DNA from: Chloroflexota bacterium | GTDB lineage: Bacteria; Chloroflexota; Anaerolineae; Caldilineales; Caldilineaceae | Direction: 5' to 3' | Length of the DNA: 28,696 bases | Assembly: GCA_003577005.1 (NCBI GenBank) | Contig: QEUW01000110.1 | Span: 1-28,696 of the forward strand | Shown: positions 1 through 10,200 of the stretch, piece after piece | Layout of the letters: each line of letters starts with the position of its first letter | How positions within the stretch are numbered: position 1 is the first letter of the stretch | Program-made: the position numbers and the translations under genes | The notes under the pieces: model-generated | Seen by the model: only the letters and a program-made list of their open reading frames with translations | Database searches by the model: none | What the model was told of the DNA's origin: nothing

Positions 1-1014
1 CCCGCCCTACCGGCGCTGGGCCAGGAGTTGGGCGCGACGATAGCACAGACCCAACTTACATTGACTGCCGGCATCCTGGGTCTGGCGTTGGGTCAGGTGG
101 TCGCCGGGCCAAGCAGCGATGCGCTGGGGCGGCGGCGACCCTTGCTCATTGGGCTGGCAGCGTTTGCGCTCTCGTCTCTGCTCGGTGTAGTGGCCCCGTC
201 GGTGGGGACGCTCACCTTGCTTCGTTTTGTGCAGGGTGTGACTGGGGCTGCCGGTATTGTGATTGCGTTGGCGGTCGTGAGCGACCTCTATGCTGGCGTT
301 GCCCAGGCTCGTCTTTATGCACTGTTGACCCAGGTAAGCGGTCTAGCCCCTATTATCGCTCCGGTGACGTCAAGTCTGCGCGAGACATTGCCGGTGCAGC
401 GACGCCAGCGCGGTGGGATTGCCGCCACGCTGCGTGGCCTACGGAGTTTGTTGGGCGACCGCCGCTACATCGGCTTTGCGCTCTCGGCGGGCTTTGCCTT
501 TGCGGCCGGGATCGTCTACATTTCCAGTTCGCCTTTTATCCTGCAAAACCTCTATGAAGTGTCGCCACAGTTCATGGGGGGCGTGTTCGCCGTCAATGCG
601 CTGGGGCTTGTGCTGATGGCGCAGGTGAGCAGCAGGCTGGTAGGACGCTTCTCGCCGCATACCTTGCTCGGCTGGGGAGTGGCGAGCATTGCCATTGGAG
701 GTGTGAGCCTGCTGCTGATCGCAGTCAGTGGCATTGGTCTGATCGGCCTGCTGGTATCCCTCTTTGTAATCGTTTCCAGCCTGGGACTCATTGCCCCCAA
801 TGCGACGGCATTGGCGCTCAGCAACACGCCGACTGCGGGTAGCGCCGCGGCGCTGCTGGGGGTGTTACAGTTCTCGATTGGGGCAGTGATCGCACCGGTG
901 GTCGGTATGGCCGGTGATGAGAGCGCCGTGCCGATGGCCACCGCCATCGCCGGGTTTGGTTTCGCCACGTTGGTCACCTTTCATCTGTTGAGCCGCCAAG
1001 ATCGGGACGCTTGA
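1..1014 (+). CDS. Bcr/CflA-type MFS drug-efflux transporter, 5'-partial and apparently internally deleted
   Basis: The reading frame is open from base 1, so the true start lies upstream. The first residues (PALPALGQELGA) match the end of the conserved helix-1 segment of Bcr/CflA transporters, which are proton-driven inner-membrane efflux pumps of the major facilitator superfamily. Motif A is visible just after (GPSSDALGRRRPLL), followed by the helix-4 segment RFVQGVTGAAGIVIALAVVSDLY. Near bases 355-395 the protein passes directly from LAPIIAP to a RETLPVQRR-like segment. In intact family members about 35-40 residues (helix 6 and flanks) lie between these two. The frame is kept, and six or so hydrophobic helices follow before the TGA. 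The gene is convergent with the giant surface-protein gene. The family call is solid. The deletion is judged from memory of the family alignment, and the product is probably non-functional. Confidence 0.8.
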   Translation, partial: PALPALGQELGATIAQTQLTLTAGILGLALGQVVAGPSSDALGRRRPLLIGLAAFALSSLLGVVAPSVGTLTLLRFVQGVTGAAGIVIALAVVSDLYAGVAQARLYALLTQVSGLAPIIAPVTSSLRETLPVQRRQRGGIAATLRGLRSLLGDRRYIGFALSAGFAFAAGIVYISSSPFILQNLYEVSPQFMGGVFAVNALGLVLMAQVSSRLVGRFSPHTLLGWGVASIAIGGVSLLLIAVSGIGLIGLLVSLFVIVSSLGLIAPNATALALSNTPTAGSAAALLGVLQFSIGAVIAPVVGMAGDESAVPMATAIAGFGFATLVTFHLLSRQDRDA

Positions 1015-1097
1015 AAGCCACTGCACCCCGGCGCACAGTTTGAATGGTGGCACAAGAGTTTGTCCGTCTGCAGAGGCTCGGACAGCCCCACAGAAAA

Positions 1098-1175
1098 CAG
1101 TAGAATGCATCGCGCTGGCCGGTCAGTTCTCCTGTACGGCCAACCATAATCCGGCCAGTGCAACGCATTCTACTG
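1098..1175. repeat. 25-bp imperfect inverted repeat (hairpin) between convergent genes
   Basis: The left arm is 1098-1122 and the right arm 1151-1175, around a 28-bp centre. 22 of 25 positions are complementary: 11 bp (CAGTAGAATGC/GCATTCTACTG) and 8 bp (CTGGCCGG/CCGGCCAG) match perfectly at the two ends of the arms. No T-run follows on either strand, so a classical Rho-independent terminator is unlikely. It lies in the 211-bp gap between convergent genes and looks like a dispersed palindromic or MITE-like element. It might still slow polymerase from both sides. Confidence 0.75.
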
Positions 1176-1225
1176 CCCTTCACGCGATTTTGTGGTCCTG
1201 CTGATCGCTGTGTCGACTGTCGCTG

Positions 1226-4200
1226 TTAACGCTCGGCGCCTGTTGCTCTTGCAATGATTGGCAAGAAGATGAGATTCTCTTGTTCAGATTGCGGCTGTAG
1301 CGTGGCGCCTTTTGTGGATCGGTCTTCTGCATCCCCCTCCTGCTGAACCATCGAAAGATCCTTGTAGACACTCGAATCATCCGCTGCTTGGTCCTCTGAT
1401 TTGCTGCCTTCCCCCGAATTCTCTTCTGATATCTCTGTTTGCAACTTATTTTCTCCAGTTTGCGGGTCTACTCCCGGAGAGTCGGCAGGAGCCCCCTCCT
1501 GTGGGGACTTCTTTATGGGGTCAGGCTGGTCAACCGGTGCTGCTGGTGAGGTTTCGGTTTCCTCGCCCTGCCCTCTCGCGTTCGCCGGCATGACCGGGCT
1601 GTACCCATCATTCATGATCAGCGGCAGCAACGATTGAGGCTCAAGCCCAACCAGATCGACATGGGTGAGCGGGATGTTGTTGTTGAAAAAGAAACCCACG
1701 CCCGGCTCCATGTCGAAGCTCAAATAGTACGGGTTGGCGGCGCACGAGCCATCAACCAACAGGCCCGTATTGCCAAATTCCGACGCACCCAGGAAGAGCG
1801 GGTCGTCGGCAGCATCGTTGAGCGGGCCAGGCTGGGCGGGACAATCCGGGCTGACGGCATACCCTCTGGGCGGCGTCACCTGTAGGGTGTAGACGCCAGC
1901 AACCGCGGTTGTCCACTCGTAATAGCCTTCGGAGCCATCGCGCCCGATCTGTACCGGGGCTGGCCCGCTCACCTCGATACGGCCACCGGGCAGGATTCTC
2001 CCCGTGCCCAGTTCATAGAAGTGACCATCGGGGTCGTAGTCGTGCGCATCGAGGATGCCGTCGCCGTCGCGGTCGCCCTCGCCCTCGACGTGGTCGGGGA
2101 TGCCGTCGCCATCAGTGTCGATGGGCGCCAGGGTGGTGCAGTGGCCGTAGCTGTCGCAGGCTGTCATCGAGATGCCAGGGCCAGGCGTAAAGACGGCGAC
2201 ACCGGTCGATAAACCCGCCAACTTCTGTGTATCACTAAAGATAGTGGTGAACCAGTGGGCATCCTTGTTGTGCCGGGCCAGGTTGTCGTCACTGACCGGG
2301 CAGACCCAACCGTCGAGCGTCAAGTTGTAGTCGGCGGCCGCACAGGTCACCTGCACGCTGCGTTTGTCCACGCTGAGCAGGTAGCCCAGGGCCACGCGCG
2401 GGGCCAGTGTATCGACCTCGCCGCTCCAGACATTGGGGATGTAGCGGCCGTTGCCCACGGCGTCTTCGGTCCACAGGTCGATCTTGTAGGGGCCCTCCAT
2501 CGCTGCGGTGAGTTCGTACTGCCAGGCCGTGGCGGGCGCATTCGCTGCGGCCAGGGTGACGGGCTGCCAGGTTTCTGCCTGAGCCAACAAGAGAGCTTCC
2601 GCCGGGTTCAACGCCCGGTTGAAGATGACCACGTCATCGATCTTGCCCTCGAAAAAGTCGGGGTTGAGCGGGTCGTCCCAGCTCCCGATCTGGAGGGGCG
2701 CTGTGGTGTGGATGGTGCTCGACCAGTCGCCCCTGGCCGCCAACTGGCCGTCCAGGTAGAGACGAAGCTCGCGGTTTTCCGCATCGACGACGCCGATCAG
2801 ATGGTGCCATTCGCGCACCGAAACCGGCCCCACTGATTTGATCTCAAGCTGCTTGCTGCCGTCGGCCACCATGAACGAGGCGTGGTTGCCATTGAAGCGC
2901 AAGACCCAGCCGGGGATCACGCCAAAGTAGTCCTTCTTGCTGACAATGTTGTTGAAGCTCTCCTGGTCCTCGTGGAAGACCCAGGCGGCCACCGAAAAAC
3001 TACCGTTGCCAAAGTCCAGCGCATCGTCGTGGGGGATGGTGAGCGATGTCGCGCCGTCGAGCAACACCGCCCCACCGAATCGCCCTTCCGTCAGGTGAAC
3101 CTCGCCGTCGCCCCAAGTAGTGATCTCGCGGTTATATACCGTCAGGTCGGTAAAGGGTCTGACATCGAGCGGTGCGTAAAAGACCACGTGCTCGATGATC
3201 GACGGGTCGAGCTGCGGCCAGACCGAGCCGCTGGCGTGGCGGAAGCGCAACTGCACCGACTTGACGCCAGTGGCGCTGGTCGCCTGCGCCGCATTGATGG
3301 CATTTGAAGACGGCTCGGTGGGGTCTGTAACCTGGCCGCTGATGATCGTCCCGGTCTGTGTGATGATGTCCGGCACGCTGATCGCGCCGGCCAGCGGCGC
3401 AAGATCGTCCAGCAGGAGGGCGCCGATGGTGGCGCTGTAGAGATTGCCCACGCCGTCCGCCACACTGGCCCAGACGGTGTAGTTGCCGTATATCCCCGCG
3501 GACAGGGGGAATTCAGCCTGCCAACTGTCGCCGGTGACCGTTGCGTGCTGGAGGCCGCTGAGCGAGACGCCATTTGTATCGCGCAGGTCCACCACGAGCG
3601 TGTTTGTCACTACGCCGCTGGTGGGCTGGCCGGGGTCGCTCACCGAGCCGCTGAGCGTCACCACCTCGCCGTTGCCAAAGGTTGCCCCGTTGAGTTCGGC
3701 GGCGAGTGAGAGGACTGGCGGCGTTGCATCGACGTGGACGACGCCACTGGTGGAAGAGGTGTGACCAACGCTATCAGTGGCCGTCACCTGGAAGTGATAG
3801 CTGCCTGCACCAGTTGGGGCGAAGTCCACGTACCACAGGCTGTCGCTGTTGTGACCCAACTGCGGCGTGATAGTGCCGGCTGCGCCGTTTGGCCCGGTGT
3901 AGGAGACCGTCACGTTGGCAATGGGCGAGGTCGCATCGGTGGCATGCAGCCACAGTGTGGCGGGCGCAAGAGGCAGATATTGGCCATCGTGTTCAAAGGC
4001 AACCTGCGGGCTGTCGGCGTCCACCGTGATCAGCTTGCTGACCGTTGTGTCATACCAGGCCGACTGGTAGTCGTAGAGGGCGCGCACCTGGCTGGCCGAG
4101 AACGCATTGGCTGTAATGGTGATCTCATCGAGGCTGCCGGCAAAGGCGGTAAACCCTGGCGACGACTCGTAGCCAATCCGGATCGGTTCGTTGTTGAGAC

Positions 4201-7200
4201 AGGGGTCGCCGCTGTAGGCGAGTGAGCCGCTCGGTGAACCGTTGAGATAGAGGGTCAAGTGAGCGCCATCGAAGGTGAGGGCAACATGATTCCACTGACC
4301 CATCAAGAGCGAACCCGAACTGCCACTGGCAGTGTGATCGGTGCAATTGCTGTGATTGAGCGAGTAGTGGATGCGCATGTTGTTCGGGCTGATCCAGAGC
4401 GCAAAGTTGCGCTGGCCGCCGTTGTGCTGTTTCGAGATCAGCGGCTGGTAGGCCGGCTTGGTGTGATCCGGCTTGACCCACAAGGCAATCGTAAAGCGCG
4501 TCAGGTCCAGGCTGTCCTGGTCGGGGATGGTCAACATATCGTCCACCCCATCGAAGCGCACCGCCTCGCGGATCTGCCCTTTGCTGCCGCCCTTGGGGCA
4601 GGCGTCACCGCTACAGATGGCGTTGTGCCGGCCGGGGCTGTCGTCGACAAAGGTTGTGGTGGCCAGGTCTTCGTCCAGGTGCAGAGTGACCAGCGGGGCG
4701 CGGTTCATCACCGCCTGAATGGCACTGACATCCAGCGCCTGTTTGGCGATCACCAGGTCGTCGATCAGCCCGTCGAAGTAGCTGCCGCCCCGCGCGCGGC
4801 CCACCAGGATCGGGTTTGTGCCGACGTAGGCATTGCGCCCACCGGAACTACCAACCTGTTGGCCGTCCACGAAGAGCACCTGCTGCCGGGCATGCTTGTC
4901 GTAGCGGAAGGCCACATGATGCCACTGCCCTGCACTCAGCGCACTGACGGCGGTGGCGGTGCTGCCGGAGCCGCCAAAAGCCATGCGCGGGCGGCCGTTT
5001 TCGAGGCTGAGCATTAAATTGGCAAAGTCCCCGCCGCTATCGTTGCCCAGGATGGCGCGCTCGCCGCTGAGGTTGTCGGCCTTGACCCAGGCCATGACGG
5101 TGAAGCTGCTGTCGTAAAGGCCCAGGCTTGTGCTGTCGGCGCTGAGCGTCAGGAAGTCGTTCACGCCGTCGAAGCGCAGGGCCTGGTTGTTGCGCCCAGG
5201 GATGCCGCTATCCGGGCAGCTTTGAGCTAGCCAGGCGCAGGTGGCTTCAAAGCCGTTGCCCGATTCGTCGACAAAGAGGTCCTGGCCCGGCGGCTCATCG
5301 AAGGTCAGATCCAACCCAACGGATGTGCTCTGGTAGAGCGCGGCCACGGCATCGGCGGCAAGCAGATTCGGGTAGACGCAAAAATCGTCCAACTGCCCCT
5401 GATAGAAGTCATTGTAGAGCGACCAGTAGAGATAGACCCCCCAGTAGCCACAATCCGTTCCGCTACAATCCGTTCCATAGTCAGTGTGTTCTCCCAAGCT
5501 GGTTCGGTTGTTGAGATCTGCCCGGTAGACCACAGAGGTATCATGACTGCTGTTATAGGCATCAGCAATTCCACCCTGATCATCGTATAGACGGAACGGG
5601 TGCGAGGCGTCATCGATGAACACCCGTGCCACATCAATATCTCTTAGCGCAGGGTGTACGTCGATATTCCTGCTATAGATATTGTGGTCGGAGGTATCGC
5701 CGTCATAGTTAAGGCGAGCCTTCAATGTTGGCGGCGCGTCCTCACTGATTTTGACGGCTCTGAGGTGGTCGAAGTAGACATAGCCGCGCTGATTGGGACG
5801 GCCCACAAAGAAGTGACTGACTGTGGGGACCTGGCTGCTGCAGCCGGGGACGCTTTCCACTTCTTTGCCATCGATGTAGACGGTCAGCACGCCGTTGTGG
5901 AAGGTCACAGTCAGATGCTGCCAGCGGTCGAAGGCGACCCTGCCGGGGGCCGTCTGTACATCGCAAATCTCTCCATTCCCCATCCGGAAGCGCAATGCGC
6001 CAGCGTCGCTCAGATAAAGTGTTGGAAAGACTCGCTTGTTGTTAAGGTCAACGTAGTCTTCGTAGCCAAAGATGCCCTGCCAGTCATGGGTGGCGTCGAT
6101 ACTGATATTTTTGTAGTCGCTAAACGCGCCGGCAAGACCGGTGTTAAACGGAGTCGTGCGCTGCTGGGGATTGATCCAGGTGGCAAAGGTGAAGCCATCG
6201 CCGATGTTTAGATTGGTGACCGCACCGGTGACCGTCAGGCTCCTGGTCTGGTCGAAGGTGCCGTTCTGCGGACAATAAGCGGTGACACAGGTGACACTGT
6301 TGGTGCCGACCGAGAGGTCCGTGTTCGACGCGAAGTCCAACTGGAGGGCAGCTGTTCCGTATGTAGCGCTGATCGCATCCTTGCTCAGCGCGTGGGGATA
6401 GATCTCCAGTTCATCCATGTAGCCTTGAAAGAAATTGCCTGTCACACTGCCGATCCGGACGGGATCATCGTTCAGGCACGGTGCGCCGCTGTAGTCCTGC
6501 GTTCCCTGTGGCGTCCCGTTGATGTAGAAGCTAACGTGCGCGCCATCAAAGGTGACCGCGACGTGGTTCCACCGGTTGAGCAGGAGTGAGCCGGTGCTGT
6601 CGGCGGCAATTAGGGCAGCACAATTGCCATCGTGCATGGTGAAGTGGGGCGTCAGGGTATTGGGGCGGAGATAGATGCCGTAGTTTCGCCGTGCGCCAAG
6701 TTCTTCTTGTTTAGTGACCAACGGCTGCCACGCATCCTTGATCTGTGTGGGATAGACGCGCAGGGCGATGGTAAAGTTTGTCAGATCCAGGTCAGGCGTG
6801 TCGGGCACGGTCAGCCGGGAGCCGACCCCATCGACGTTGGGGCCAAACTGCAGCGTACTACCGTTCGCTGCCGGGCACGGCTGCGGGATACAGGTCGCAT
6901 GATGATCGTTGTACGAGGAATCGCGGAATTCGCTGCTGCCGCGAGCTTCGTTCATCCGCAGCCAGAGCACATGGCCGGTACCCTGGTTGATCTCAGCCCC
7001 AGCGCGCACGGTCATGCTAGCGGCGTAGCTGGCGACCACCTGGGCCGGCACATGGACCGCACCGGTCACCGTCACACTTTGCTGCGGATTGAGGATGCCG
7101 ATCTCCTGGGTGGCGACCACAGTGTCCACGGGAAATTCGGTCTGGAGCAGACCCGCTTCGTAGCCGCCGCGCAACTCGTTTTTGACCGAGGCGACATACT

Positions 7201-10200
7201 CGATGGTTGCGCCCGGCGCGACCGTACCGGCGTCGGTTGTGGCATCCAGCGTGAGCACATTCAGCACCGACGGCACGTTGGGATTGTAGCCGTAGACCCG
7301 CTCTCGTTCATCCAGAATGCCGTCACCATCGGTATCGAACGAGAGCGGATTGGACGAAACCCACGTCGAGAGCGGGTGGTTGTTGCTGTCAAAGGTGTAA
7401 ACAAAGGACCAACCGCCGCGCCAGCCGGAATCATCGGGGAGACCGGCATGGAGGGCGCCCGAATGGAAAAATTCGTCGCCATCGAGCAGCCCGTCAAAGT
7501 CGGAGTCGGGCAGCAACGGGTTGGTGCGGTAAAAGAGTTCCCAGTAATCGCTCAAGCCATCGCCGTCGGTGTCGGCCAGCGCCGGGTCGGTGCCGATCTG
7601 CTTCTCGTAGCGGTCCGAGAGGCCATCTTCGTCACCGTCGGCGGTGCTGTCGTCAGGGTCGAGACCGCCCACCGCCCGGCTGCGCAGCCCATCGCCATCG
7701 GCGTCGGCCAGGGTGGGGAAGCGAGCGTCCCAGGCCAGCCGGTAGCTGGCGTCGCCGGTGGCATAGAGCGTGTAAAATTCGTCAAACGTGGTGGGGAAGA
7801 GATCGAAGATGAAACTATCCCCCAGATTGACCGGGTTGTAGCTCTTGACATCCTTGCGGCCACAGCCCTGAATCACAACTCCCCAGCACTCTATGCCAGG
7901 GATGTGCCAGGACTCGTTGAGAAAGAGAGCAGTGGTCTGGTTGATTCCGGTCGTTGCAAAATCCCCGCGGCCGGTGACGGTGAAGACCGCGTATTTCTTC
8001 TGGGCGTCAGATGTGTCATGCCAGGCCACATCGCCCAGGTGGAGCGCGGAAGTATGATTCTGATCTTCGCTTTCGACGGTGTAACTAAAGGCGGAAGAGA
8101 TAAGCAGATGGGCGAAATCTTGGGTTTCGAAGGCCTTGTCCTCGGCGCTGCCCAGCCCGCTCGGATCCGCCTCTTTGATCGTATTGGTAATGCGCGCGGT
8201 GACCTGTAGCTGGTTGCCGGTGGCGAATCCACCCGTATCAGTCAGGGCGACCACAGCTGGATTCTGAAGCTCAAGCTCCAGACGATGTTTGTCGCTTAGG
8301 TCGACAATCACGTACTGATCAAAGATCAACTTGACGATGGACTCGGTGATCGCACCGGTGATGCCGCCACAGACCCAGGTGTCTACATCGGAGCCTGATT
8401 TCACCCCGGCCAGCTTGCAGATGTCGGCGATGAGCGCGTCCAGCGCCGTGACCACGGCAACGATCAGTTCGCCGATGCCGGGCAGCAGGATGGAGAGAAG
8501 GAACTCAGCGTCCAACAGGAGCGTCTTGGCGATCGTCTCGGCCAAGAGCGGGCCAAAGGCCATGGAGTGGGGCCCAATGTGTTGGGTGCCAACGGTATAG
8601 GCAAAGAGCGCCCAGTCCAGCACAATGCCAACACCGTAGGTGATGCCGTAGCCTGCCACCGTCTCCCCCCACAGCCCGGCCTCGAGTTCGGAGATCTCGA
8701 AGATGGCGTCCACCCGGCTGGTTGCCTGCAAAGCCTGGTAGGTGTCCAGCGCGCCACGAATCCCGTAGACGCCGGCAGCCACATCAAGCCCCGTGGCGAT
8801 GCCGTAGGTGACGTGTGGATCCCAGCCCTCTTCAGCGCCGATTGCCTTGACGCTGGCCGAGGCGGTGGCCAGGATCGTCGCCTTGCCCTTATTCGACTGC
8901 ACATAGTCGGTCGCCTTTGTCTTTAGCCAATCCCACCAGCCGGCATCCTCACTGGGGGGGGCGCTGAGATTCATGGCGCTGAGGATGGTCTTGCGGTCGA
9001 TGGTCGATGATGTAGGGCCGAACAGTTTGGCGGCGAGCGGCTTTTTGGCGAATTCCTTTAAGAGTAGTTTTGCCAGCGCCGCCGTCTCCTTGATCCCGCC
9101 GGCGATTGCGTCGGAGGCGTAGGCCACTTCGATGGCGCCCATCGTCGTCGCAACCGAGTTGCGGTCGGTCAACGGATGGTAGGCGGCGCTGGCGGCTACC
9201 GCATTGTTCTGCATCGCATAGGATTGCATGATCGAGAGCACGATGAGCAGATCGAGGATGTCACCCACCACTTCCAGCACGGCTTCTGCGCCGGCGGCCA
9301 GCGTCACCTGGCCGGCGTCGATGGGCTGGATGCTGGCGGCGACGCCGTCGATGGCGACAACCCCCTGTGTTCCGTAGGCCAGCGAGATGTAGTAATTTTT
9401 CGCCAGCCCGACCACACCCAATCGGGCAAGGTCTTCATCTGCCACCTCGTTTGTGGTGAAGAAGGTCTGCAACATGGCGCTGGTCAGGACGTTATCCAGC
9501 GCCAGCTCCAGCGTATCCAGATAACCGATGGGGTTCTCGCTGACCCAGCCCACGCCATCGTGTTCGTACGGGGTAAGCTGGAGCGTGGCATAGGTGTCGA
9601 GCGTTGTCTGGCCGACTTTCGCCTGCACCGTCGTCCCGGCGCTGCCGGAGAGGATCTCAAAGGCGGTGGGGTGGCCCAATGCAGTGCTGCGCTGGCTGTA
9701 TTCGCGCAGGATGAGCAGGGACGGCTTGAAGTTGGCCGGCGGGTTGGGATAGCTGCTCGCCAGCAGAGTGGGAATCACCTGGTTCATGAGGGTGGTGAGC
9801 CCATCGGTCTGGCTGGCTGCGCCGTCGGCGACGACGTTCAACTGACCGGTGGGCACACCCCACACGGTCGTCCCGCCGGCGGCGGGGCCAAACTGGTTGA
9901 CGATAGCGTCGATGTCAAAGCGGCTGCCGCCCGCGGTCACCGTCTGGCCGCGCAAAAAGGTCTTGTCCAACGCATCGGAGAGATGCCAGAGGTAGTTTTC
10001 GTAAGGGACGGCGGCTGCATTGTTCTGGGCGATGACGGCGCTCTTCATGCCGTGATCTTCTTGAACCGCTAGCCCGGTCAGGTAGAAGTCGTCGTAGTAG
10101 GTTTGGGCCACGCTGCTGCTGGTTGTCCAGTTGGCATCGTCGGCGCACCACTGATCGTAGTCTTGACCGGACGGCACGTCACAGCTATCACTGAGCACGA

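Noticed and set aside
1098..1175. The inverted repeat as a bidirectional Rho-independent terminator
   Set aside because: Neither arm is followed by a T-run and the centre is 28 bp, which does not fit the canonical form.
6632..8209. 525-codon open frame on the plus strand opposite the giant gene
   Set aside because: It lies opposite DxDGDG calcium-repeat and LamG coding DNA. The translation is low-complexity and without any recognisable family. Several similar plus-strand shadows (2255-2836, 4259-5017, 9176-10072, 10649-11428) were rejected for the same reason.
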